Positions 54,240 to 64,000 of a stretch of 64,000 bases of DNA are shown here, in pieces; positions within the stretch are counted from its first letter, which is position 1, and the number at the start of each line of letters is the position of its first letter. The stretch covers positions 236,829-300,828 of the forward strand of contig NZ_AZGB01000018.1 in assembly GCF_001435235.1 (NCBI RefSeq). The letters run 5' to 3'. The notes under the pieces were generated by a model. That model saw only the letters and a list, made by a program, of their open reading frames with translations, was not told the origin of the DNA and searched no databases. A program made the translations under genes and the position numbers. This stretch comes from Liquorilactobacillus ghanensis DSM 18630. Lineage in GTDB: Bacteria; Bacillota; Bacilli; Lactobacillales; Lactobacillaceae.

Positions 54240-55622
54240 TTACTGTTGTTCTGGTACATATGCAATTGAAGAAAACTTGTTATATGACTTTACAAATAAT
54301 AGTTTTACCGTGCCTCGCGGACCTGAACGGTTTTTCTCAATAATGACTTCAACTTCTCCGACATCTTGTGTCTCATCATCTGAGTCTGATTGCTGTTGGT
54401 TATCATCATCTCGTTCATAATAATCATCCCGGTATAAAAAAGCTACTATATCAGCATCTTGTTCAATTGAACCTGATTCACGAATATCAGATAAAACTGG
54501 TCGTTTGTCTTGGCGCTGTTCAACTCCACGCGATAACTGCGATAAAGCAATTACTGGAACAGAAAGTTCTTTTGCCAACTTTTTTAGTTGCCGTGAAATT
54601 TCTGAAACCTCTTGCTGCCGATTTTCTTTATTACTACCCTCAATTAGTTGCAGGTAATCAACCACAATTAAGCCTAAATTTCCATTTTCTTTTGCCAATC
54701 GTCGACTTTTAGCTCTGATTTCTGACATTTTAATGCCCGGTGTATCATCAATGAAGATCTCCGTTTGTGACAAAGATCCCATTGCTACGATTAAATTATT
54801 CCATTCCTCAGCATTTAATTGTCCTGTTCGCAAATGATTAGCATTAACACTGCCTTCAGCACACAGCATTCGGTTAACCAACGACTCGGCACTCATTTCC
54901 AAAGAAAAAATTGCGACCGCCTTATCAGTCTTAGTTCCAACATTTTGAGCAATATTCAAAGCAAAAGCAGTTTTCCCAACAGCAGGCCGAGCAGCCAAAA
55001 TAATTAAATTATCTGGTTGCAAACCAGCAGTCATCTTATCCAAATCTTGATAACCGGTTGGCAAACCAGTTATCTCTTCTTTTTTCTGATAAAGACGATT
55101 AACTTCTTCGATTGCACTATTTAAAACATCACGAATCGGTCGAAAACCATTACTGTTTCTTTGTTCCGAAACATCCATGATTTGTCTTTCAGCATTATCT
55201 AAAAGACTGGTTACATCATCATCTTGATCATAGGCTTGCGAAACAATATTGGTTGCAGTTGTAATCAATTTTCGCATCAATGCCTTTTCTTGAACTATTT
55301 TTGCATAGTAACCGACATTAGCCGCAGTTGGAACTGCATCAGCTAACTCGGCAATATAACTAACGCCGCCAACATCCTCTAATTGATTTTGTTCAGTTAA
55401 TCGATTATTAACTGTAACCACATCGATAGCTTCATCTTGATTATTTAAATCAACCATTGTTTGGAAAATTATCTGATGTGCCCGACGATAAAAATCAGCT
55501 GACTGAACATACTCCATCGCATCTACTAACGCAGCTGCGCTTAAAAAAACAGACCCTAAAACAGCCTGTTCCGCTTCAATATTTTGTGGCGGTAGCCGAT
55601 CTGTCAACAGATTTCCAGCCAT
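54240..55622 (-). CDS. dnaB: Replicative DNA helicase (DnaB; DnaC in Bacillus naming)
   Basis: This ring helicase (460 aa) unwinds DNA at the replication fork. It has the N-terminal helical domain (about 1-150: PPQNIEAEQAVLGSVFLS), the RecA-like core with Walker A LAARPAVGKTAFALNIAQ (about 215), ENGNLGLIVVDYLQLIEG as Walker B, and the arginine-finger region LSDIRESGSIEQDAD. It lies 28 bases after rplI, as in most lactobacilli. Confidence 0.97.
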   Translation of the reverse strand: MAGNLLTDRLPPQNIEAEQAVLGSVFLSAAALVDAMEYVQSADFYRRAHQIIFQTMVDLNNQDEAIDVVTVNNRLTEQNQLEDVGGVSYIAELADAVPTAANVGYYAKIVQEKALMRKLITTATNIVSQAYDQDDDVTSLLDNAERQIMDVSEQRNSNGFRPIRDVLNSAIEEVNRLYQKKEEITGLPTGYQDLDKMTAGLQPDNLIILAARPAVGKTAFALNIAQNVGTKTDKAVAIFSLEMSAESLVNRMLCAEGSVNANHLRTGQLNAEEWNNLIVAMGSLSQTEIFIDDTPGIKMSEIRAKSRRLAKENGNLGLIVVDYLQLIEGSNKENRQQEVSEISRQLKKLAKELSVPVIALSQLSRGVEQRQDKRPVLSDIRESGSIEQDADIVAFLYRDDYYERDDDNQQQSDSDDETQDVGEVEVIIEKNRSGPRGTVKLLFVKSYNKFSSIAYVPEQQ

Positions 55623-55650
55623 AATTTCACCTTTCCATATCTATTAAAAA

Positions 55651-56103
55651 TTATTTTTCAGCAATGTGCACTCTAATTTTAGCAACCACTTTGGGATGTA
55701 ATTTAGTTGGGATGTTAACGTACCCTAATGAACGAATTGGTTCATTCATTTCCATTTTACGTTTATCAATTTTCAAGCCATACTGTTTTTCTAATGCCTG
55801 TGCAACTTGTTTACTGGTAATTGAACCGAACAAGCGACCATCGGTTCCTGCTTTCGCCTGTAATTCCACTACCATTTTGCCGGATTCCAATTGCGCTTTT
55901 AATTTTTCTGATTCTGCTAGTAAAGCAGCATCTTTTTTCTCTTCTGCCCGTTTTTGTCCATTGAGCTGACTCATTGCTTGGGCAGTTGCCGGCTTAACTT
56001 TATTAGCTTTAATCAAAAAGTTAGCAAAGCCATCTGGTAAATTTTTAATTTCTCCTCGCAAACCTTTTCCTCTAACATCTTGTAAAAAAATAACTCTCAT
56101 CAC
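55651..56103 (-). CDS. rplI: 50S ribosomal protein L9
   Basis: L9 (150 aa) binds 23S rRNA through its N-terminal domain. The signature [28 protein letters not shown] (read in pieces, about 4-31) is clear, followed by the long central helix and the C-terminal domain ending [12 protein letters not shown]. It lies 21 bases after gdpP. Confidence 0.97.
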   Translation of the reverse strand: MMRVIFLQDVRGKGLRGEIKNLPDGFANFLIKANKVKPATAQAMSQLNGQKRAEEKKDAALLAESEKLKAQLESGKMVVELQAKAGTDGRLFGSITSKQVAQALEKQYGLKIDKRKMEMNEPIRSLGYVNIPTKLHPKVVAKIRVHIAEK

Positions 56104-56124
56104 TTAATCCTCCTTGATGTTTTT

Positions 56125-58152
56125 TTAATCTTTAGTTTGTTGCAAAACCTCTAATAACTGCTGTTTGGCTTCTTCAACTGTTGTATCTTCCAATTGAGTA
56201 GCCGCATTAGATAAATGCCCGCCGCCACCCATTTCTTCCATTACAACCTGAACATTTTTCGTTCCATTACTGCGCGCTGAAATTCCGACTTTATCATCTT
56301 GACGTTTAGTTATTACAAAAGAAGCCTCAATTCCACTGACATTCAGTAATTCGTCAGCTGCCTGCGCTGCCGTAACCGGATCATAACTCCGATCAGCTTC
56401 CCCTGTAGACAAAGCTAACTGCGAACCAATAAATTCAACTCGATCAATTAAATGATTTCGCTGCATGAAACTATCAACATTTTCTTTCATAAAATGGTGC
56501 GTCATTGTTAAGTCAGCTCCAACTGAGCGCAAATAACTAGCCGCATCAAAAGTCCTCGTCCCAGTTCTAAGTGAAAATGATTTAGTATCAATAATAATCC
56601 CTGTCAACATTGCAGTTGCTTCAATTTTATTGATTGGTTCACTGTCACGTGACTGATACTCAAACATCTCTGTAATCAGTTCGCAAGTTGAAGAAGCATA
56701 AGGTTCAATATAAACTAATACTGGATTCTCTGGAAACTCTTCCCCCCGCCGATGATGATCAATTACCATCACCCGGTTAGCTAATTTCTGATACAGCTCT
56801 GAACTAGCCGAAATAGATGGCTTGGAGTGATCCACCATTAACAACAAACTTTGCGGTGTCGCCTTCGCTAATGCTTCCTCAGGAGTAATCATCCGTCCCT
56901 TAATTTCTGGATACTGTGCTAATTCTTTCATTAAGCGAACAACATCTGAATGTAAATTTGTTTGATCTAAAACAATCCAACATTCCTTTTGGTTCATTTT
57001 AGCAATTCTCCGGATACCCAGGCAAGCCCCAATAGAGTCCATATCAGGTCTCTGATGGCCCATAACAAATACTTGATCAGCTTGATAAACCAATTCCTGT
57101 AGAGCTTGAGCAATCATTCTAGCTCTAACTCGCGTTCGTTTCTCCATTGGATTAGTCTTACCACCATAGAATCGAGCTTGTTCGTCTGGAGCTTTGACAA
57201 CTACTTGGTCTCCGCCTCGGCCTAAGGCTAGATCTAAATTGCTTTGTGCCGTCTGAGCTAACAAAGATAAATCATCATCCCCATACGCCAAACCGATACT
57301 TAATGTTAGCGGGAAATTTTGTTTAGATGTTCTTTCCCGAATCCGATCCAATATTTTGAATTTTTCTGTTTCCAGTTGTTGCAAAACCTTAGTATAGGCA
57401 ATTACCAAGAAATGATCATTATCAATCCGCTTTAAAAACATTTCATATTTGCGTGCCCAATTGGTTAACTCATTAGTAACGTAATTATTCAAATTTGAGA
57501 TTGTTTTATCAGTCATCGATTGAGTAATTTCATCGTAATTATCCAAAAAAATCTGGCCTAAAACAACATCCGTTTCTAAATCATGCTTTTTAATTCGTGA
57601 ATACTCCGAAATATCCATTAGATAAACCGCATGAATCTCTTTTTGAATCAATAATTGGAAACTTTTTTGTCCCCAAACAACTTCTATCGGTTTTTTTTCA
57701 TCGAAATTCTTTTCAATTAAAGCTGCTAACTGCTCATCGACTGATTTTAAGGTTTTGCCTAATACCTCGCGTTTGCCGAAATACTTTTGCAAATATGGAT
57801 TAATCCACTCAATCTCATCTTGATCATTAAAAAATAGCATTCCAATCGGCATCTTAATCAGCGCTTCTTGTTCACCACGTTTAATTCGGTAAGATAGATC
57901 CGAGATATACTCATTAGTATCTTCTGTGAGTTCCTTGAGTGTCAAAAAAACAGCTCCAACAGTCAAAAAAACTAAAACAAGCAGTATTGCTCCTAAAATT
58001 GGACTAATTAAAAATGCCATTATTTCACAGATAATTGCTAATCCCAATAAAAAAACCGCAATCAATCTTAACTGACTATTCTTCATAAAACTGGGTAAAT
58101 GCCAGAAGTTGCTTGAAAAAATTTTTTTCATGACCTTTTTCCCCACATTCAT
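56125..58152 (-). CDS. gdpP: Cyclic-di-AMP phosphodiesterase GdpP
   Basis: GdpP (675 aa) degrades c-di-AMP and so controls potassium, cell-wall and stress responses. In order: two membrane segments (about 28-72), a degenerate PAS domain, a degenerate GGDEF domain, and a DHH/DHHA1 phosphodiesterase with DMDSIGA, VIDHHRRGEEFPENP and GGGGHLSNAATQ metal or substrate motifs. The start is uncertain: the ATG at 58152 is only two or three bases after AGGAG, while a GTG two codons later (58146) has better spacing. Confidence 0.95.
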   Translation of the reverse strand: MNVGKKVMKKIFSSNFWHLPSFMKNSQLRLIAVFLLGLAIICEIMAFLISPILGAILLVLVFLTVGAVFLTLKELTEDTNEYISDLSYRIKRGEQEALIKMPIGMLFFNDQDEIEWINPYLQKYFGKREVLGKTLKSVDEQLAALIEKNFDEKKPIEVVWGQKSFQLLIQKEIHAVYLMDISEYSRIKKHDLETDVVLGQIFLDNYDEITQSMTDKTISNLNNYVTNELTNWARKYEMFLKRIDNDHFLVIAYTKVLQQLETEKFKILDRIRERTSKQNFPLTLSIGLAYGDDDLSLLAQTAQSNLDLALGRGGDQVVVKAPDEQARFYGGKTNPMEKRTRVRARMIAQALQELVYQADQVFVMGHQRPDMDSIGACLGIRRIAKMNQKECWIVLDQTNLHSDVVRLMKELAQYPEIKGRMITPEEALAKATPQSLLLMVDHSKPSISASSELYQKLANRVMVIDHHRRGEEFPENPVLVYIEPYASSTCELITEMFEYQSRDSEPINKIEATAMLTGIIIDTKSFSLRTGTRTFDAASYLRSVGADLTMTHHFMKENVDSFMQRNHLIDRVEFIGSQLALSTGEADRSYDPVTAAQAADELLNVSGIEASFVITKRQDDKVGISARSNGTKNVQVVMEEMGGGGHLSNAATQLEDTTVEEAKQQLLEVLQQTKD

Positions 58153-58249
58153 TTCTCCTATACAATAAAGTATCTTGCTAAGAATTCATTAAATCATTTG
58201 AATACAATTTTATCACAAACAACTGGACTTTACTAAATTAGCTTTACAC

Positions 58250-58291
58250 AAAAAAACCGACCAGCACTGATTTTTATCAGTATTGGTCAGT
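58250..58291 (-). terminator. Terminator of the rpsF-ssb-rpsR operon
   Basis: On the minus strand ACTGACCAATACTGA pairs with TCAGTGCTGGTCGGT, with wobble pairs, followed by TTTTTTT. Confidence 0.88.
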
Positions 58292-58306
58292 CTCATTAAC
58301 TAACTA

Positions 58307-58543
58307 TTAATCTTCAGTAACAAATGGTAAAAGCCCCATAATCCGAGCACGTTTAATTGCAATTGTTAAACGACGCTGGTTTTTGGCACTTGTTCCAGTT
58401 ACACGACGAGGAAGAATTTTTCCTCTTTCAGAAACAAAACGTTTTAATAAATCGGTATCTTTGTAATCGATATATTCAATATGGTTAGCTGCAATAAAAT
58501 CAACTTTACGACGGCGACGTCCGCCTCTACGTTGTTGTACCAC
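58307..58543 (-). CDS. rpsR: 30S ribosomal protein S18
   Basis: S18 (78 aa) binds the platform of the 30S subunit with S6. It has [20 protein letters not shown] and [20 protein letters not shown], the family's core blocks. It is the third gene of the rpsF-ssb-rpsR operon, 18 bases after ssb. Confidence 0.97.
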   Translation of the reverse strand: MVQQRRGGRRRRKVDFIAANHIEYIDYKDTDLLKRFVSERGKILPRRVTGTSAKNQRRLTIAIKRARIMGLLPFVTED

Positions 58544-58561
58544 TTCACAAACCTCCTTTGT

Positions 58562-59107
58562 TTAAAATGGTAAATCATCATCTGAAATGTCGATCTGTTG
58601 CCCGCTATCAGCAAAAGGATCAGCATTCTTTGCAGGGTCAGCATTGCTACCTTGCTTATTATTCGGATTCGGATTTGGAGTACTATTATTAGTTGAACCA
58701 GCAAAATTATTGTTTGCTGGATTAACATTTTGTGAGGTATTAGAACCCTGATCATTAGGATGCTGTTGTCGATATTGCTCAGATTGCGATTTTGATTCTA
58801 ACAAAGAGAAATTATCAACAACAATTTCCGTTACATAGACTCTAACTCCCTGCTGATTATCGTAAGATCTGGTTTGAATTCTGCCATCCACCCCTACTAA
58901 TGAACCTTTATGGGTAAAATTAACAAAATTCTCAGCTGCTTTCCGCCAAATCACACAACCAATAAAATCAGCTTCACGATCTCCCTGCTGATTAGTAAAT
59001 TGACGATTAACAGCAACCGTAAAACTAGCAACCGCGACCCCACTTGACGTATATCTCAATTCTGGGTCACGTGTTAAACGACCAACTAACACTGCTCGAT
59101 TGATCAA
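58562..59107 (-). CDS. ssb: Single-stranded DNA-binding protein
   Basis: SSB (181 aa) coats single-stranded DNA during replication and repair. It has an OB-fold N-terminal domain (about 1-110: [37 protein letters not shown]), a flexible Asn/Gln-rich linker, and the conserved acidic tip DISDDDLPF that binds partner proteins. It lies between rpsF and rpsR, with the start 32 bases after rpsF. Confidence 0.97.
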   Translation of the reverse strand: MINRAVLVGRLTRDPELRYTSSGVAVASFTVAVNRQFTNQQGDREADFIGCVIWRKAAENFVNFTHKGSLVGVDGRIQTRSYDNQQGVRVYVTEIVVDNFSLLESKSQSEQYRQQHPNDQGSNTSQNVNPANNNFAGSTNNSTPNPNPNNKQGSNADPAKNADPFADSGQQIDISDDDLPF

Positions 59108-59139
59108 AGTTCAGTTCCCCCTTCGGAATTTAAATATTA

Positions 59140-59427
59140 TTAAGCTTCACGTTTAACAATCATATGACGCAAAATGCCATCACTGAACTTAGCCAGACGA
59201 TCAAATTCATCAATTCCGCTTGCATCATCAGCTTTAACATTTACAACATGGTAAATACCTTCTGTAAAGCCACCGATTTCATATGCGAAACGACGTTTAG
59301 ACCAGTCTTTTGAATCAATTACTTCAGTCCCGTTATCTTTCAAAACTTTATCGAAACGATCGACTAATGCTGACTTTGCAGCTTCATCAAGAGCTGGACT
59401 GATAATATAAGTAATTTCATATTTCAT
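59140..59427 (-). CDS. rpsF: 30S ribosomal protein S6
   Basis: S6 (95 aa) binds S18 on the 30S platform. It has the start [20 protein letters not shown] and [28 protein letters not shown] lies eight bases before the ATG. The promoter TTGCAA/TAAAAT with a 17-bp spacer lies at 59522-59550 on the minus strand, and the leader between can fold. Confidence 0.97.
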   Translation of the reverse strand: MKYEITYIISPALDEAAKSALVDRFDKVLKDNGTEVIDSKDWSKRRFAYEIGGFTEGIYHVVNVKADDASGIDEFDRLAKFSDGILRHMIVKREA

Positions 59428-59439
59428 GACTGTTTACAC

Positions 59440-59550
59440 CTCCTTATGGACTTATGGTTCTTAAAATTAAGAACAAGGAAAGTAATCCAAACTATTTCTA
59501 GTTAGATACTAACAAGCTTAAATTTTAACATTACTTGCTTCAAATTGCAA
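59440..59550 (-). promoter_or_regulatory. rpsF promoter and structured leader
   Basis: On the minus strand -35 TTGCAA (59545-59550) and -10 TAAAAT (59522-59527) are 17 bases apart. The leader holds hairpin GTTCTTAATTTTAAGAAC just before AAGGAGG, enclosed by TGGA and TCCA. This position is where an S6:S18-binding leader is known in Firmicutes, but I cannot confirm the conserved loop bases. Confidence 0.5.
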
Positions 59551-59610
59551 GGCTCAGTTCTTGATTTTGTTCAGCTAATATTAAATACGTAAAAAATCAT
59601 TTTTTTCTCT

Positions 59611-62094
59611 TTAGTCATCATCTTCGGACTTAACTTCAGTCTCATCTATTTCTTCAATAGCCACCTTAGCCATCGTCGCCACACTTGTATCTTCAGCCAC
59701 TTTAATCAAATGCACACCTAGGGTCGCTCGTCCAGTTGTTGAAACACTTTGAATGTTAAATCTGATCATTACACCTTTATCGGTAATCAGCATAATATCT
59801 TCATCACCCTGAACAGTTGTTAAACCGATTAATGATCCATTTTTAGCAGTCACATTAGCTGTCTTAATTCCTTTGCCACCACGACCTTTAATTGGATACT
59901 CCGATGCTGGCGTTTGTTTGCCGTAACCTTTTTCACTCACCACAAAGACCTTGCTATCAGGCGCAAGAATTCCTGCTCCAACGACATAATCATTATCTCG
60001 TAATCGAATACCGCGCACCCCGCTGGCAGTCCTTCCCATCGGACGAACATTTTCTTCAGCAAAACTGACTGCATAACCTTGGTGGGTTCCGATAATTAAA
60101 TTTCGTTGATTATTTGTAATCAAAACACTGATTAACTCATCATCGTCCCTCAATGTAATTGCTTTAAGACCATTTTTACGAATGTTACTAAATTCATCTA
60201 CCACAGTCCGTTTAACTGTGCCATATTTTGTTGTAAAGAATAGATAGCTCTGATGTTGGCTATGGCTTTGTTTTATTTCCCGGGAAACATTGATAATCGT
60301 TTGGACTTTTTCTTTAGCATCAATCCCCAATAAATTAATCACCGGAATTCCTTTAGCTGTCCGGCTATACTCTGGAATTTCGTAACCCTTCATGCGATAG
60401 ACTTTTCCTAGATTTGTAAAGAACAACAATTCATCATGTGTAGAGGTACTAATTAAATGCTCAATAAAATCATCAGCATGGACTCCCATACCTTGAATTC
60501 CGCGACCGCCACGATGCTGAGTTTTAAATTCGCTAGTTGGCAACCGTTTAATATAGCCATTATGAGTTAAGACGATCATAACGTTTTCTTCTTCAATCAA
60601 ATCTTCGTCTTCGATACTCAAAACTTCACCGACCATCAGCTCTGTTCGCCGTTGATCACCGAATTTAGACTGGATCTCCATTAATTCTTCATAAATAATT
60701 TGATCGATACGCTCAGTGTGAGCTAAAATATCTTGATAATCAGCAATGGCTTCTAATAGTTTCTGATATTCATCTTCAATTTTTTCACGTTCAAGTCCCG
60801 TTAAACGAACTAAACGCATATCCAAGATAGCTTGGGCTTGTTTGTCTGACAACGCATAATTATCAATTAATTTATTCTTAGCAATTTCACCACTTTGAGA
60901 TTTGCGAATAATGTTAATGATTTCATCAATATGGTCCAGCGCAATTCGCAATCCTTCTAAGATATGAGCCCGAGCTTGAGCTTTCTTCAATTCAAATTCA
61001 GTCCGGCGTCGAATAACTGTTTCTTGATGTTTGAGATAATAAACCAAAATCTGTTTTAAATTTAAAATTCTAGGAGTGCCATTAACAATCGCCAGCATAT
61101 TAAAATTAAAAGTTGTCTGCATTAAAGTTAATTTATACAGATTATTCAAAATCACTGATGCACTGGTATCGCGACGAACATCAATCGTAATCCGCATACC
61201 TTCACGATCAGATTCATCGTGAATATCAGTAATACCATCGATTTTCTTTTCTCGAGCTAGATCAGCAATACGTGTAATTAGTTTGGCCTTGTTAACCATA
61301 TACGGAAGTTCATTAACAATAATTTGTTCGCGTCCGTTTTTTTGGGTTTCAATTTCAACCTTGGCTCTTAAAATAACTGTACCCTTACCTGTTTCATAAG
61401 CTTTTCTAATACCTGATTTACCCATAACAATTCCACCAGTTGGAAAATCAGGTCCCTTGATTGCGTCCATCAGATCAGCCGTAGTTGCATCTGGATTTTT
61501 CATTAGGATATGCAATCCTGAAATAACTTCAGCCAGATTATGCGGTGGAATATTAGTCGTCATTCCAACGGCAATTCCAGTTGCACCATTGACTAATAAA
61601 TTTGGAAAACGTGCCGGTAATACTACTGGTTCCCTTTCCGAGCCATCGTAGTTTGGAATGAAATCAATCGTATCTTTATTAATATCCCGCAACATTTCCA
61701 TTGCAATTTTACTCATACGTGCTTCCGTGTATCGCATTGCAGCTGCACCATCACCATCAACTGAGCCGAAGTTTCCGTGACCATCGACTAACATATAGCG
61801 ATAACTAAAATCTTGTGCCATTCGAACCATTGATTCATAAATTGCCGAATCCCCATGTGGATGAAACTTTCCCATAACATCTCCAACAATTCTAGCTGAT
61901 TTTTTATATGGCTTATCTGGTGTAACTCCCAACTCATTCATTCCATAAAGAATTCGCCGATGAACCGGCTTTAAACCATCCCTGACATCTGGTAATGCAC
62001 GTGCAACAATTACGCTCATTGCATAGTCCAAGAAAGATTTACGCATAATTCCAGACAAATCAGCCTGTTTAACGCGATCTGGCAAATCTACCAA
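59611..62094 (-). CDS. gyrA: DNA gyrase subunit A
   Basis: GyrA (827 aa) is the DNA-cutting subunit of gyrase. It has the quinolone-region block [20 protein letters not shown], the catalytic tyrosine in [14 protein letters not shown] and the C-terminal beta-pinwheel with the GyrA-box-like [10 protein letters not shown] and [10 protein letters not shown]. It ends with an acidic tail. It starts at a TTG with GGGGAGG upstream, 56 bases after gyrB. At the usual quinolone-resistance positions it reads Ser-Ala-x-x-Glu (wild-type-like). Confidence 0.97.
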   Translation of the reverse strand: MVDLPDRVKQADLSGIMRKSFLDYAMSVIVARALPDVRDGLKPVHRRILYGMNELGVTPDKPYKKSARIVGDVMGKFHPHGDSAIYESMVRMAQDFSYRYMLVDGHGNFGSVDGDGAAAMRYTEARMSKIAMEMLRDINKDTIDFIPNYDGSEREPVVLPARFPNLLVNGATGIAVGMTTNIPPHNLAEVISGLHILMKNPDATTADLMDAIKGPDFPTGGIVMGKSGIRKAYETGKGTVILRAKVEIETQKNGREQIIVNELPYMVNKAKLITRIADLAREKKIDGITDIHDESDREGMRITIDVRRDTSASVILNNLYKLTLMQTTFNFNMLAIVNGTPRILNLKQILVYYLKHQETVIRRRTEFELKKAQARAHILEGLRIALDHIDEIINIIRKSQSGEIAKNKLIDNYALSDKQAQAILDMRLVRLTGLEREKIEDEYQKLLEAIADYQDILAHTERIDQIIYEELMEIQSKFGDQRRTELMVGEVLSIEDEDLIEEENVMIVLTHNGYIKRLPTSEFKTQHRGGRGIQGMGVHADDFIEHLISTSTHDELLFFTNLGKVYRMKGYEIPEYSRTAKGIPVINLLGIDAKEKVQTIINVSREIKQSHSQHQSYLFFTTKYGTVKRTVVDEFSNIRKNGLKAITLRDDDELISVLITNNQRNLIIGTHQGYAVSFAEENVRPMGRTASGVRGIRLRDNDYVVGAGILAPDSKVFVVSEKGYGKQTPASEYPIKGRGGKGIKTANVTAKNGSLIGLTTVQGDEDIMLITDKGVMIRFNIQSVSTTGRATLGVHLIKVAEDTSVATMAKVAIEEIDETEVKSEDDD

Positions 62095-62150
62095 ATTTTT
62101 GACCTCCCCTTTTTTAATAGCCTATCTGTCTTAATATTTCCCAGGAAATA

Positions 62151-64000
<1,850 letters not shown>

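Overview
The window is a low-GC Firmicutes chromosome, almost certainly a Lactobacillaceae member. It is close to the replication origin. The right half keeps the conserved origin-proximal order, read leftwards on the minus strand: gyrB (cut by the window end), gyrA, rpsF-ssb-rpsR, gdpP, rplI, dnaB, purA, then walR-walK-yycH-yycI-walJ-htrA and rlmH. Two ParB-binding parS sites (49853-49868 and 51814-51829) and a cluster of DnaA boxes (37199-37523) agree with an origin-proximal position. The many PTS systems and phospho-glycosidases fit a fermentative plant- or food-associated lactobacillus. The genus cannot be named from sequence alone.

Left part, 1-28.8 kb: sugar uptake and accessory metabolism. 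A mannose-family PTS operon (EIIA, EIIB, EIIC, start of EIID) faces a divergent LevR-like regulator. A six-gene minus-strand operon (4967-11691) joins a sulfonate/taurine-type ABC importer to two paralogous AMP-forming acyl-CoA ligases and a membrane acyltransferase; I do not recognise this combination as a described pathway. Next come two 'PTS EIIC plus GH3 beta-glucosidase' pairs, one with an AraC regulator and one with an RpiR regulator. Neither pair has its own EIIA or EIIB. Between them lies a decayed stretch with an IS21-type transposase remnant, a GntR regulator and a deoC-like aldolase whose leader is a 27-bp perfect inverted repeat. A complete cellobiose-type EIIB-EIIA-EIIC plus GH1 operon with a GntR/UTRA regulator follows, and its EIIB/EIIA could serve the two orphan EIICs.

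Middle, 29-37 kb: a four-gene minus-strand operon (degenerate EIIC-like membrane protein, DUF915 hydrolase, yaaA, proline iminopeptidase) is followed by a small island at the 3' end of rlmH. The island is bounded by a direct repeat that in both copies encodes Ser-Pro-Tyr-His-Lys-stop, the rlmH C-terminus. This is the arrangement made by SCC-type elements that integrate at rlmH. The island holds one intact gene, a LA2681-like HEPN protein (putative RNase, defence type), and two multiply broken pseudogenes. No recombinase is present.

Right part, 37-64 kb: housekeeping genes with regulatory detail. A T-box riboswitch and a short leader ORF precede an NhaC-family transporter. A hairpin lies between a purine-rich ribosome-binding candidate and the htrA start. 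A PurBox-like site lies next to the purA promoter. The window also has a pyridoxine kinase/ECF transporter pair, an aldo/keto reductase, tRNA-Lys(CTT) and tRNA-Asn(GTT), and a 40-codon small ORF opposite a hotdog thioesterase. No rRNA, CRISPR array, complete insertion sequence or prophage was seen.
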